A stretch of DNA of 64,000 bases, taken from Chelydra serpentina. Taxonomy: Eukaryota > Chordata > Testudines > Chelydridae. The DNA is taken from contig JBAIAC010000035.1 in assembly GCA_037349315.1 (NCBI GenBank), forward strand, positions 6,214,501 through 6,278,500, given 5' to 3'. How positions within the stretch are numbered: position 1 is the first letter of the stretch; each line of letters opens with the position of its first letter. The notes below the pieces were generated by a model, which saw only the letters and a list, made by a program, of their open reading frames with translations, was not told the origin of the DNA and ran no database searches. Positions 12,369-24,275 of the stretch are shown here, one piece after another. The translations under genes were made by a program, and so were the position numbers.

Positions 12369-13551
12369 TGTGATGGGTTAGTATCACAGAAACCCACTTG
12401 GGGCTGCCACCTGATGTGCCACGACTACTTCTGCCCCTGCTTTTCTGCCTTTTCCAGCTTGGGACTCCAGAATCATGTCTGGTTTGAGCCAGGCCCGCTA
12501 GCCTGCTGCAAACCCAGACCCAAGTCTGAACCACGTCCCCTAACAGCTGCAGGCTTGCCTGGAAGCAGCTCAGGAAGTGTTCTTGCCTTTGACACCCAGG
12601 TGCCCAACTCCCAATGGGGTTCAAACCCTGGATAAATCCATTTTACAGATTAAACTCATAAACTCATAAATTGTTCGCCCTCTATATCATTGATAGAGAG
12701 CGATGCACAGCTGTTTGCCCCCTCCAGGTACTAACACGTACTCCAGGTTAATTAATAAGTAAAAAGCTATTTTAATAAGTACAGAAAATAGGATTTAAGT
12801 GGTTCCAAATGGTAACAGACAGAACAAAGTGAATTACCAAGTAAAATAAAATAAAACACACAAGTCTATGTCTAATCACACTGAATACAGATAAAAACCT
12901 CACCAGTTCCAGTAAACTTCCTTTTACAGGCTATGGTCCTCCTAGCCTGGGTCCAGCAATCACTCACACCCCCTATAGTTATTGTCCTTTGTTCCAGTTT
13001 CCTTCAGGTATATCCTTGGGTGGGGTGGAGAGGCTCTCGCCTTAGCCAGCTGAAGACAAAATGGAGGGTCTCCCAGGGGTTTAAATAGACTTTCTCCTCT
13101 GGGTGGACACGCCACCCTCTCCCTGTGTAGCATCCAGTTACAAAATGGAGTTTTGGGGTCACATGGGCAAGTCACATGTCCATGCACAACTCAGTTCCTT
13201 ACCAGCCAAGCCACATTCCTAGCAAAGCTCAGATATGGACTGGTGTTCCCAAGTTCTATTGTCTGTTAAGTGTTTCTTGATTGGGCACTTAACCTGCACA
13301 TTCCTTTCTCCAGACACTGATCAAATGCTCTTACTAAGGCCATGTAGAAAACAAGCAAATATACAACCAATATTCATAACTTCAACTACAAAAATGATAC
13401 ATGCATACAAACAGGAGGAATAGATTCAGTAGATCATAACTTTTACAGAGATATGTTACATGGCATATGTAGCATAAAACATAGTCCAGTTATATCATAT
13501 ATACATTTATAAGCATCTCCCCCATAAAGCCTTATGGGGTACACCGTCATA
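12369..13551 (-). mobile_element. Solo LTR of an endogenous retrovirus-like element
   Basis: The 1183-bp unit is flanked by the same 5 bp, CCTTT, at 12364-12368 and 13552-13556. It starts TGTGATGG, and its other end reads CCGTCATA where TCACA is expected (last bases mutated). Read on the minus strand it has a CTATTTAAACC TATA-like box about 0.5 kb in, which sets the likely direction. No gag, pol or env remains lie beside it, so it is a solo LTR left by recombination between the two LTRs. Frames at 12264-12635 and 12310-12624 fall across or inside it and are not host genes. Confidence 0.8.
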
Positions 13552-13556
13552 CCTTT

Positions 13557-14426
13557 TTCACTAGGAATTAGACTGGGACATATAAACTCCTATGACTAAG
13601 CACCTGGGAAATGATTACTATAGACCTGTGATGGGGTAGAGGGAGGGGGTTGCCCCTTCATTTCTTTCCCCAGGCTCTCACTGAGTCCCGGTAACCATGG
13701 GATTCTGCCAGCTCTTCTGAACAAGAGGATGTGATGTGACTCAGTGAGCACCTTGGGCCTTTCCAACCAGAAGATAAAACCCCAATGTACACAATGATCA
13801 TTAACGATTGACCAGAGCCTAATCTTGCCCAAAATTCAGAATGGGGAGGTGGTTTAGAATTTGTTACTCGTTGAGCTCTTCTCCTAAAGATAAGTATTTT
13901 ATGTAGCTTAATAAAACTGTAAGGTATCTAGCAGATACATGCTAACTGGCACAACTGCTTCCTGTTAAGAACTAACATTTTCTGTTGAGCTAGATGAGTT
14001 TGAACATCTGTGAACTCATGCGCCACTCTGGAAGAAATACATGTAACCATCTCAATAAGCCTTTTCCAAATAGAAATGCTAACATCAAATAAGCAGGGTG
14101 TAAGGCTTAGCTATTTCTTATGACTGATTTCTCTATCCACTCAATCAAAATATCCCTCTTATCCAGAGCTGGGCGCCGCAGGAGGTACCCCAGGCTTCAC
14201 TGCTCTGTCTTCAAATCTGCATTGGAGAATGAAATACTCCTTGCACACGTGAACATAGACTGATAAGAAGCTATTCTTGTGCCAAAGAGAGAATTTCTGA
14301 CTGACACAGACAAGATGCCTAGACCATCCTTCCTTGCAGATTCTATAGTTCTCATAAGCTGCCACCAAAGGAAGACAGACCCCTTAAGTTATTACCAGTG
14401 GAAACATTTGTTTGAAAATGTGAAAC
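13557..14426. other. Intergenic DNA, no gene seen
   Basis: Mixed composition. A G-rich tract at 13635-13660 is the only notable local feature. Frames at 13596-13832 and 14159-14368 show no motif. Confidence 0.4.
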
Positions 14427-14905
14427 ACATAAGAATGGCCATACTGGGTCAGACCAAAGGTCCATCTAGCCCAGTATCCTATCTTCCGACAGTGGCCAAT
14501 ACCAGGTGTCAGAGAGGGAATGAACAGAACAGGTAATCAACAAGTGATCCATCCCCTGTTGTCCATCATTCCCCGCTTCTGGCAAACAGAGGCTAGGGAC
14601 ACCATCCCTGTCCATCCTGGCTAATAACCATTGATGGACCTATCCTCCATGAACTTATCTAGTTGTTTTTTGAACCTGTTATAGTCTTGGCCTTCACAAT
14701 GTTCTCTGGCAAGGAGTTCCACAGGTTGAGTGCGGTGTGTGTGGAAAAAATACTTCCTTTTGTTTGTTTTAAACTTGCTTGAGTTTGGTTGATCACTGAG
14801 ATGCCATCTTTTATGTAACATCACATCATTTCTATAGAAGTGAAAACTCATCAGTAAAACCCTATATCTCAGTTTAACTACTTTGAACTTCAAACAGCAC
14901 AATGC
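14427..14905 (-). mobile_element. CR1 LINE 3' part, minus strand
   Basis: On the minus strand the frame at 14621-14920 ends in a CR1 ORF2 C-terminus (PVELLAREH, then FKKQLDKFMED). It runs into a 3'UTR that finishes with the complement of CATAAGAATGGCCATACTGG. This is the common turtle CR1 subfamily end whose tail repeats ATTCTTATG. The same tail is present at 21358-21535. The copy is 5'-truncated. Confidence 0.85.
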
Positions 14906-16091
14906 CAAAAATGTATTCACAATGTCCAGGGAAGTAAATAGCTAGGACATGACATTTCAGTAGGTAGATTTCACATTTTTCACTGCTTACTTTGCTTTCT
15001 GCATTATAGGATTTCTTTTCTGTCTGACTATGAAATGCCCTTGAATAACTTTCAGTAGCTCCATATTAGAGGATCAAATGTTAAGTACAGAAAGCTAAAA
15101 TAATGGGAAAACATTCTTGTAAACTTAATCTAGTGTATAGACATTGAGTCTGATTCTGATATTATCAACACCCATTTCACACCAGGGACACTGCACTGAG
15201 TATACTGGGGTTACTCCTGATTTACACTACAGTACAATAAAAGAGAGGAACAATCAAATCTTTCTGACATTCTGCAATAATGCAAAAAACCAGATAGCGA
15301 GGAAGGCTGCTAACTAGCTTTCAGGTCACAAAATGAACCCTGTGATCTACTTGTCACTGTTTGGTTAAAATTGCAGCAGAAATCAGCCATAGAATTGCTG
15401 AAAGTTAAATATTTGCATGAAAGTGATTTTTTATATTTGTGGAAATGAGAAAAGGTAATTAGAAACATTCATATTTCTCTTTGTGCCCCAGGGGCACTGG
15501 AATGCTTAACGCATGATCTGTATTTGCTGGAAAAAGCAGGCTTTTCCACAGCTTTGTTTCCAGGTGTAAATTGTTGTATTATGCCTTCTTAATTTGTTTC
15601 CGTAACTTCCATTTATATCCACTTGCCTTACTATTTACACCAGACTGGAAGTAGCAGTTCAACAGCAATCTCCCTTGAACCACAATGGTTCTCTTTTTGT
15701 GTATGAATCAAGTTTTATTACTTTATAAGGAAAACATACAATGTGCCTGCTCAAGTAAGGGCTATTCATATTACAGATGAGACCCTAATGCATCATTTAT
15801 AGAATGCACTGAGGAGCAGCCAATATTGTTTTACTACATGCACTTCAGTAATGGCCCATCTTTTACTAAAGATTTTGCAAGCTGTTCTCATTACTGACAT
15901 TTAGCACTAGGTTCACAGTCACCCTACCCTGCACTTTAAGGATGCCAAAATTTCCCACTGCAATCAGTTGGGGTGCTGGGTATACCAGGAATAAAGGGTT
16001 GGGCCCTAAATTCTGCCCTACGGAGGAGAATGGAAATGATCCTAGCTCCACTCTGTAGTGTTCCCAAAGAACTGAGTGTCCTTAATTTCCT
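14906..16091. other. Intergenic DNA, no gene seen
   Basis: AT-rich with no terminal repeats, no LINE motifs and no plausible exon. Two short minus frames near 15866-16151 overlap the following MITE or its flank. Confidence 0.4.
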
Positions 16092-16099
16092 AATGCCAG

Positions 16100-16220
16100 T
16101 AGGGTGACCAGACAGCAAGTGTGAAAAATCGGGATGGGGGTGGGGGGTCATAGGAGCCTATATAAGAAAGACCCCAAAATTGGGACTGTCCCTATAAAAT
16201 CGGGACATCTGGTCACCCTA
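16100..16220. mobile_element. Short hAT-type MITE
   Basis: The 121-bp element has inverted ends TAGGGTGACCAGAC and its complement TCTGGTCACCCTA. The flanks are AATGCCAG (16092-16099) and AATGCCTG (16221-16228), an 8-bp duplication with one mismatch. The middle carries the CCAAAATTGGGACTGTCC motif known from this abundant amniote MITE type. Confidence 0.88.
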
Positions 16221-16228
16221 AATGCCTG

Positions 16229-17184
16229 TGATGCATGTGGCTTACCCTAGTAGATGTTTTATTGGAAAATTCCCTTCCCCACACTCCTCTATCCCGACCA
16301 GTGAAGGGCCAAGTAGGAGCTAAGGCAATTTCAGACTCCCCAGATGTTACCCCCTGCACGCACAGATGCAGAGACTGGAGCTAAAGGAAATTCAATTTGC
16401 TACATCAGCAGCAATGGGTTTAAGCAAAGCGAATGCCTGCTCTTGTGAGAGGAGGAGAAAGAGGGAGATGAGTGAGACACACATCCCCCAATTCTCCACT
16501 TCCCCATTGACTTTGACCCCCCCCAGTCATCAATAAACATTTCTCTGTTTGTAACCATTGCGCTTCTGCGGTAGGCTGAACTTCTCCCAGAGCAGGTGAG
16601 ACTCTCACTGAGTGAGACTCCATGAACTTCCAGAATTTATTTGGCTCAGATACTCTCTTGTACCTTCTCCTTTCCTGTCACCTAGAGTACTTTAACAGCG
16701 AGCTACAGAAACAGTGTCACCTCCATGACCAGAGAAAAAACACTTCAAATATGAGCTTCTGGTTGGCAGTATATTTTCCTTAACCTAATTTGTAAGGACT
16801 TATCTCTGAGTCAAGTGCGGGTACCATCAAATGAACTCAATATCTCTGCTTCTGCTTAAGGCTTAAACTCCTCTCTGAAGATACAATTAGTTACAGTTTT
16901 CTCCCTTTCAGTGTTAAGGCTCTTACTAGCCCCAAAGGCATGATGTTAAAAAATAAATAAATAAAACATATAGCTTCAATTTCTAAGATGCAAGTGCATC
17001 TCCATCCTTTGAGCTGGCAATATAAGGTGGAGAGAATAGGAGATGGGAAAGAGCTTGTCTCTCATTGCTAGGGGAAATGAAAAGTTATTCGCCTCATTGT
17101 CTATAAATATAAAGAACAAAAAGTTCAAAAAAGTATGTTTAAAAAAAATTGTTCAGAATTGCAGGATGACTTAAAATATGAGCA
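16229..17184. other. Intergenic DNA, no gene seen
   Basis: Contains an ATAA-rich run near 16950-16965 and an A-rich run near 17140-17150. No repeat family or exon recognised. Confidence 0.4.
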
Positions 17185-17400
17185 GCAATGTGGATAGGGT
17201 ACTGGACTGGAAGTCAATCTATTCTCTCCTCTACCACCTTGGCAAATTACTTTACTCTTCTATGCCTGTTTTCCCTTCCCTCCTTTGTCTGTCTAACCTA
17301 TTTAGACTGTAAACTCTCTGCAGCAGGGACTGTTATGCTGTGTGTTTATACAATGTATAACACAATGAGTTCCCTATCTCCACTGCAGCTTGGAGGCACC
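17185..17400 (+). mobile_element. MIR-like ancient SINE fragment
   Basis: Order of motifs matches a diverged MIR: GGTACTGGACTGGAAGTCA, then CCTTGGCAAATTACTT, CTATGCCTGTTTTCCC, and TTTAGACTGTAAACTC further on. The call is by motif order only, and the ends are soft. Confidence 0.5.
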
Positions 17401-17628
17401 CCTGTACTACAGAAAAATATTCTGCAGTTGGAGAATCTCAAAAATGCTTTTTTTTAAAGGGGGATTTATTTGTAGAGGAAAAAAATCTATTTATGAAAAG
17501 ACTGTATCAGACATGGGGGTGCAAAACAGGAGATTTAAAAATGAAAGGTCTCTGATGGCAATGCAGCTAGTCCATCCCTCTGTGGCTACACTGCTATTTT
17601 TAGTGCTCTAGCACAATCTGCTGGTGTG

Positions 17629-17683
17629 GGTATGTCTATGCGAGCTGGAAATTATACCTTCCAGCTCCAGTGTAGACATAACC
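17629..17683. mobile_element. 55-bp mini-MITE of the GTATGTCTACAC family
   Basis: The whole element is little more than its inverted ends: GGTATGTCTATGCGAGCTGG on the left and the near complement ending GTAGACATAACC on the right, with a tiny AT-rich middle. It lies directly beside a larger relative at 17701-17890. The superfamily is not certain. Confidence 0.6.
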
Positions 17684-17700
17684 TTGGACAAGTCACTTAC

Positions 17701-17890
17701 TGTATGTCTACACTGCAGCTAGACACTTGGGGCTGGCCTGTGCCAGCTGACCCGAGCTTGCAGGCCTTAGGCTAAAGGGCTGTTTAATTGCAGTATAGAT
17801 GTTCGGGCTCAGGCTAGCACCCAGGCTCTGGGACCCCATGAGGTGGAAGGTAACATAGGTCGGGCTGCAGCCGAAATATCTACATACCCT
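17701..17890. mobile_element. MITE of the GTATGTCTACAC family
   Basis: Inverted ends TGTATGTCTACACTGCAG and GCTGCAGCCGAAATATCTAC (right end degenerate) bound a GC-richer middle. It shares its terminal words with 17629-17683 and, more loosely, with 22615-23010 and 40615-42071 (GCCATGTCTACACTA type). Target duplication is unclear, so I do not assign a superfamily. Confidence 0.55.
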
Positions 17891-19684
17891 TAGGGTGTGG
17901 CAGAGCACAGAATGGAACTTGGCTTTCACAGATTCCAGGATAGTACTCTAACCACTGCATCATCCTTCCTCTACAGGCCTGCTGGTGGATAGTCTGGGAA
18001 CACTTGTACTGCTGCTGCCCATGCAATGGAGTAACAGGGGATTGACAGCCCTGGGTACTGAAATCGGGCACTAAATCTGAATTTAAAAAAAAATGAAAAA
18101 GGAAGCAAGGATTTGGCCTTTTGACTCTGTTTCCTCCTCTCAAAATAGGTATTGTATAACTTTAGAAAGGGATTGGATAGTAACGAACAAGAGTTTTTCA
18201 GGAGGGAAATCAAATGTCCCAATACTAATTAGCTGAAACTAAGATCACCCAAATACTTGTATAGGAAAGGCAGGTATTCTAGGAACATGCTGGGTAAATC
18301 ACATGATGAGAATGTTAATAGTGAGGCACTAAATCAGCACAGAAGGAACCAAGGTGAAAATGTGGAGAAGGTTGTACTATTTATATAAAATAACCCCCAA
18401 TTATCCTAGAAGTTACATGGAGACGGCTAATGAAGGGTGTGGTAACAATGAAAATTCATGGATTACAATGAGAGAGAGAGAGAGAGAAAATGTAGAGGAG
18501 GATTAAGATTAAGCATTTATTTTAGACCCTTAAATCAGAACTAAATGGCTGAATGAAATACCAAAGATGATGAAGAGTTACAAGACTCAATCCTCACGAT
18601 GTATTTTAGTTATATGGATATTGGTTAGACAGACCATTTGAAAAAAGTTCTCAGAGTGCTAACCTGAAGTTTCAAAAGTTAGAGAAATTAGCTAAAGGGG
18701 AAGCAATGTTGGACATGGCATTGTCAGACAAGGAGGGCATACGTAGGAACTTGGTGCTAAGCATAGAATTCTGGAGTAGGTGATCAGGAATTGATTGTAC
18801 TCCCTATGCTGTATTCAAGTGGGAAGAAGTAGGAAGTTGCACGAAAGCTTGGGAGACAACAATTTTGTGAAATTGTATAATCCCAGAGTAGATGGATGTT
18901 CTAAGTGAGCACATGGAGACTGACTTGCACTAAGCATCTACAGGATCAGGGGAATGCAAGGGTGAGCTTTATGCCACCTTTACACCACTCCACTACCTCT
19001 CAGCTTGCACCACACAGATAAAGAGCTGTTCAATTGTTCTCTTGCTCTGTGGATTCAATTAAGACAGAATTACATGGATTAATGTTTGGAAGGCTGTCTT
19101 TTGCCATGTGGATAGAAACTTTAGGGAGGAAGGATGTCCACTGGCTAGTGCCAGGGGCTCAATAGTGGTGGGGGCTAGTGCCCCCCCCCCCACCCCTGAC
19201 TGGAGTTTGAAACTTGGCCTGGCCACCCCTTTGTGAGGATAGAGGGGCTGCTGGGCCAAATTTGGGTGGATTTGTGACCCCATGCGCCTGTTTGTCCCCT
19301 TCCCCTCAACCTTCACAGTCCTTCCAGTGCCCATGGGCACTAGGCACCCCCAGCCTCTGGGGCGAGACAGAGCAGGAGGCACCATGAATCCCCAGTTCCT
19401 AGAGAGGTGGGAGTATTGGATCTGGGCTTTGGGTACTTTCTGGGGAAGTGGAGATGCAGGAGGAGGATTGGGTCTGGGGCTCCCAGAACCACCTGTCCCC
19501 TGGTGGTGATGATGCTCTTCAGCATGACTATCTCTCTGTGTAAGAGTGTGGGGCTGGGTGCAGAAAGGAGCATGAGAGAGTTCGGGAGTGGGTATGGGGG
19601 AGCAGCAGGGGGAGAGGTGTGGGCTGGGTGCAGGGCTGGGAAGGGAGACCTCTAGGCCTTCTCCCTAGGAAAATTCTGGCTTCG
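17891..19684. other. Intergenic DNA with GA microsatellite and a GC-rich patch
   Basis: A GA microsatellite sits at 18470-18487. A GC-rich patch from about 19130 to 19660 includes a C homopolymer at 19181-19191. It gives open frames on both strands, but they lack motifs and mirror one another, so I treat the patch as an unclassified GC-rich repeat. The 17900-17970 piece resembles a reversed MIR fragment. Confidence 0.4.
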
Positions 19685-19850
19685 CCAGTGGTTGGTGCAC
19701 TAGCCTGAAACTTGGGAGACCTGGGTTCAAGCCCATGCTTGGTCACAGACTTCCTGTGTAACCTTGGCTGAGTCACTTAACTGACAGCTCCCCACTGTGA
19801 AATGGAGATGGTAGTATTTCCCGCAACACCCATGGGAAATAGTGGATAAG
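19685..19850 (+). mobile_element. MIR-like ancient SINE fragment
   Basis: Contains GACCTGGGTTCAAGCCCATG (B-box region), CTTGGCTGAGTCACTTAACT and GTGAAATGGAGATG in the order of a MIR element. Diverged. Confidence 0.65.
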
Positions 19851-21357
19851 TACATTACAGAGTGAGGAGCTCAGATCCTGGAGCCATGTAAGCACAACAG
19901 ATAAATTGAAATTCTGTAGAAATGTTGAAACCACCAGGGACGTGCTGGCTCAGTCTGGCCCTTGATATGCTGACAGTAAAGTCTTACAGAAACACCCGTA
20001 TGATCTATGCTACACGAACATAAGAGTATTCTGCTATGCAGAGCTGATTCAGCCAATGCCACCAAAGCTGCAACCAAAGGAGACTTTTCTAGTGTTAAGT
20101 TGACCACTAATGCTGCAGTATTCCATGGTGTGGAATACAAACTGAGACACCACAGGAATTATTGCCAGGAGCACATCATGGGCTCTTTCCTCCTCTTGTT
20201 TAACAGGAAACCACAATCCATTGTTCCCCTAACCCGCTCCACAAATGCATATGCCCTTAGAGACACATTATCTGTTCACTCCTCTACTTTCTCAGCTTGG
20301 CCCATTGCCTCCTAAAAGATTGCACTGCAAAGGAGTTTGTGGCAGATGAAGTGGGAGGAGGTCACACACTGACTCTTAGGTCTTGGAGTTAGGAGGCTCC
20401 ATCAAATGCCTACAAAAAGGGGACCATCCTTGCGTAAACATCCTTGCTAATAAGGGAAAATCCATCCAGAGCATATAGCCTGTGCTTCACCCAAATCCTA
20501 ACATTGGGCTCAACTGGTAACTACGAGCCGGTGTGGGCCCTCTGTGCTGAGCTGAATTTCATCCTTCATCCATTTAGGTTTTTTTCAATATTGTAATTGT
20601 CTTTTGCTCCTATAGCCAGTTGTTTTCACTGCTATTGTTGCTTCTATTGAGGGTTTCTTAAGCTACCTCTTTCTCAATGACCTGTTTCTCTGGCACTGGA
20701 AATGGTTACTCCTGCTGTCACCTTATCTTAGAAATGAGTGGAAATGAGCCTATCAAAAAAAGAGCTTGAACATTCACACTGATGTACTAACTTCTGTGTC
20801 AGGCCCCACTTTGAGTTATGTTTCTTTTTGTCACTGAACTCAGGCTAGTGGGAGGGGAGAGGGAGAGAGGCTGTTTCAGTTTTAGCTGCTGCTTTTTGGC
20901 ATGCGGTGCTGCAAAATACGTTTTAAATACATGTTAGGTGGTGTATAGTACTGCCACGTATCAGGGATAAAAAGGGTTCAAACAATAGAGGGCCTGGAAA
21001 GTTCAAGCGTGGAGGAAATGAACTGGCACAGAACTTTAATTTTTCTTCCTTTTAATTAAGATTTATAATGTTCCATTACTGGTATGTATACATATGGCTA
21101 GGAGTGAAAGCAGAAAACCATAATCTGCATGAAAACCACAAACAGCTGATCTACAGTCCTTTCACATAAAAGTACTAAAGTCACCAATAACAGGGTCAGA
21201 AATAGTTTCCCCCCAACCTCACAGGCAAATCTTTGGAGTAAGAACTTTGGAGTAATGTCATGCCATTAGATTTTAAGCAGAACTCCCCCTAGGAATTTCA
21301 TTGTGGAAGAATTCTGCTTAAAAGCTGATGGACTAATGCCCTTTGGAGAAGGTATAG
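19851..21357. other. Intergenic DNA, no gene seen
   Basis: No recognised exon or transposon. The frame at 20007-20315 has no family signature. Confidence 0.4.
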
Positions 21358-21535
21358 AACATAAGAATGGCCATACTGGGTCAGACCAAAGGTCCATCTA
21401 GCCCAGTATCCTGTCTTCTAACAGTGGCCAATACCAGGTGCCCCAGTGGGAATGAACAGAACAGGTAATCATCAAGTGTCCATCCCCCTGTCGCCCATTC
21501 CCAGCTTCTGTCAAACAAATGCCAGAACTACGTCC
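21358..21535 (-). mobile_element. CR1 LINE 3' tail, minus strand
   Basis: Begins AACATAAGAATGGCCATACT and continues with the same complement of the CR1 3'UTR seen at 14427. Only the last part of the element is present. Similarity to the 14427 copy is high over the first 100 bases and then decays. Confidence 0.82.
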
Positions 21536-22394
21536 TCTCCCTGCCTCCCCACCTGAAATCATCAGTTTCTTATGTTGTTGAAAGGAATTCTCCTCTATAA
21601 CAAATAAGGTCTTTGAACTCTCAGGAACAGGGCTTCTAATTACAGAATGCTCTATAATATATTTAAAAACATTCCCTCAAAGCTGCAGCTAGTGCCATAA
21701 ATTAAAGACACTTGCATTTTACTGAGTTAAGTAAAATGTGCTACAGGAAAGAAATAGTGCCCTGCACCCTCAAACCAGTCACCCAGAGCATAGTCAGGGT
21801 ATCCTGACCACCTCCTTCCACTCCTATGAAAAACTGGTATTACCAGGACTCTCAGAGGTGTGAGCTCGAATAGGCTGAATACTGGGGTCTTTACTCCAAC
21901 CGAAATTGATGGTAGTTTTTCTGAACAAAGATTTAAGGATTTCATTTAATGAAAAATTAAGCCTAGATTTAGAGTAGAGGTAAAGCTCAAGGGGTGCAAG
22001 TCTCAGGCTGAACTTGGCCAATTCTGTCAGACATTTAAAAAAAAAGTTTTATGCTGGAGTCTGGCAGCAAAGGAAGCAGCCTCTGCCTTCATTAGACACA
22101 GCAGAGCTGTTGGAGGTAGGTGGTCTGGTTAATCTGGATTTCCTACACTGGATTACTCAGTCAAGTGCTTCTTGCTGCAAGGCTTCATGTTGTGGAGGAT
22201 ATCACATCAATTTGGACAGCGCTACCTGCTATTGTGGTGTCAGAACAGCATCTAATGGGACAAGTGCAACAGCATCTTGCATTTCGGCTTGTGGCAGTCA
22301 TTGAGGCTCTGGTGTTGGGCGTGCCTGGTGCCACTCCCATTGACCCCAACAGGACCAGGACTTCACCCATTAACTTCAATGGAACTATGAAGTG
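21536..22394. other. Intergenic DNA, no gene seen
   Basis: No exon or repeat recognised. Frames at 21727-22021 and 22014-22379 lack motifs. A TTGACCCC/TTAACTTCAATGG pair near 22339-22383 belongs to the dispersed motif described in the findings. Confidence 0.4.
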
Positions 22395-22574
22395 GGGGGG
22401 AGGGATAGCTCAGTGGTTTGAACATTGGCCTGCTAAACCCAGGGTTGTGAGTTCAATCCTTGAGGGGGCCATTTGGGGATCTGGGGCAAAAATTGGGGAT
22501 TGGTCCTGCTTTGAGCAGGGAGTTGGACTAGATGACCTCCTAAGGTCCCTTCCAACCCTGATATTCTATGATGA
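22395..22574 (+). mobile_element. tRNA-derived SINE, second copy
   Basis: Same A box, B box and CR1-like tail as the copy at 444-617, with about three substitutions over 170 bp. Ends in ATTCTATGATG. The 153-codon frame across 22120-22581 and its minus counterpart run straight through the SINE and are therefore not host genes. Confidence 0.87.
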
Positions 22575-22614
22575 TTTATAGCAGCTAAGGCTCTGGCCTC
22601 ATCACTTGACACTG

Positions 22615-23010
22615 AGGCCATGTCTACACTAAAAATTTTTGGTCAACCTACCTTTTGCCAGCATACAGCTGCTGCAGTAATTACATTGCCTGTGCATGTC
22701 TACACTTTGCTCCTTGTGCTGGCAATGTGCATCCTTGAGCGCTTGTATCAATTGTACTGTCAGCATGGGGCACTGTGGGAAGGCTCCTGAAAGCCAGTAA
22801 CAGTTGACAGAAGCAACACAGTGTCTGTGCTGACACTGCGTTGCCCTAACTACATCGACTTTGACTCTACGCTGCTGGAGGAGGTGGAGTTAAGTTGGTG
22901 TAGCTGGGCAGTTACGTCAGCGGGAGCAAAACTTAAGTGTAGACACTTCCAAAGTTAGGTTGAGGTAAGCTGCCTTGGATCAACATAACTCTGTAGTGTA
23001 GACCAGATCT
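22615..23010. mobile_element. MITE of the GCCATGTCTACACTA family
   Basis: Inverted ends AGGCCATGTCTACACTA and TAGTGTAGACCAGATCT bound a body of about 396 bp. Internal blocks such as GTGTAGACACTT near the right half also recur in the element at 40615-42071, so the two are copies of one family. No transposase is present. Confidence 0.65.
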
Positions 23011-23840
23011 GACAATCTTATCAACTAGCGATTTGTTTCTATTCTCCCTCTTCCTAAGGGAGGGTTACTGAGAAGGTTATAGGCAAAGCAGTTCTGGAGG
23101 CACCAGGAACCAGTGGATTTCCCTTGATCTTGTTTGGCTGGGGTAAGACAATAACAACTGCATGTGAAACTCATTTGCTCCATAGAGAAACTTGTGGAAG
23201 GTTTATTGGTATCTTACTCTTCCTTGCTTAGGTCATCGCCCTTTAATGCAGCTGTTATCCATATTAAGCAGATGTGTTAACCTCCAACTCTTCCAATTAG
23301 ATTCCATCTCAATTAACACAACCCTCTTGTTGGCCAGTCCATGTGTTTGTATACCCACAGCATCTGTTGTCACTGTATTTTCTCTCTCTCTGAGGCACAT
23401 GAGACCTTTAGTAATAAACATAGGGCCTGTTCATGCTCCCCTCAAAGTCAATGGCAGAACACCCATTAATTTAAATCCTAGCAAGACTGGATCCGTGGAA
23501 TCTAAAGGAACCATAGCAGTTTAAAATACAAGCCCAATAAAAATAAAGCTGGAGCTTTGCCAGCCCTGTAGCTGTACTGCTGAACATATCTGGGATTTTC
23601 AGTAAGAGAAGCTGCTCCACACTAGCTCACAAACAAACAAACAGGGACATCTATTGCAAAGGCCTCCCTCAAAGAAAACGGCATCCAAGGAAAACACTAA
23701 AGAGAAGATTGACAAGTATAGTTTATAAGTGGTTCTGCTCTTACAGGTATCTGTTAACCCTCCCCCCCCCTCCCTTTTTACCAGCTTTAAAGATCAGATT
23801 ACCCAAAAGCAGAGGGGGAAAAAAACATAGGGATCTAGAC
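23011..23840. other. Intergenic DNA, no gene seen
   Basis: Mixed composition with a C-rich run near 23761-23775. A frame at 23192-23524 and its minus shadow have no motif. Confidence 0.4.
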
Positions 23841-23963
23841 CAGGGGTTCTCAAACTGGGGTTCATGACCCCTGAGGGGGTTGCAAGGTTATTACGGGAGG
23901 GGGTCGCAAGCTGTCAGCCTCCACTCGCCTGCGCGCCCTCCGCTTGCTGCACAGGGTCTAGCC
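23841..23963. mobile_element. hAT fragment disrupted by the next element
   Basis: Starts CAGGGGTTCTCAAACTGGGG with the TCATGACCCCTGAGGGGG inner motif of the hAT family also seen at 1537. It then degenerates and is cut off by a second hAT element at 23964. Its right end is not found, so it may be truncated. Confidence 0.55.
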
Positions 23964-24275
23964 CAGGGGTCTCAAACACGCGGCCCACGGGCCACATGCG
24001 GCCCGCGGAGTTATTTCCTGCGGCCCGCCATAGGCGCCGACTCCACTGGCAGCCAAGCTCCAAACATTACTGAGTGTTTATATTTTATTAAAACCCCTCT
24101 TTGCATTATAGTTTTTAAAAAGTGAATACATTGACTTTTAATAGAGTATTCTATTACTCCTCATTTTTGACCATTCTTTTGTATCATTGTATGAAAAGGT
24201 TTCCGTGATGCGGCCCTTGGGCCAATTTACTAGTTCTCATGTGGCCCTGGTGGTGATTTGAGTTTGAGATCCCTG
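23964..24275. mobile_element. hAT element beside the ADAMTS2 promoter
   Basis: Runs from CAGGGGTCTCAAACACGCGG to TTTGAGTTTGAGATCCCTG and is a copy of the element at 48170-48470, with long shared stretches such as TTATTTCCTGCGGCCCGCC. The flanks GGTCTAGC and GTTCTAGC fit an imperfect 8-bp duplication with a one-base offset. It lies about 540 bp before the ADAMTS2 start codon, at the edge of the CpG-rich block. Confidence 0.8.

Noticed and set aside
12264..12635. 123-codon frame and minus-strand 104-codon frame
   Set aside because: Both overlap the solo LTR starting at 12369 and have no domain.
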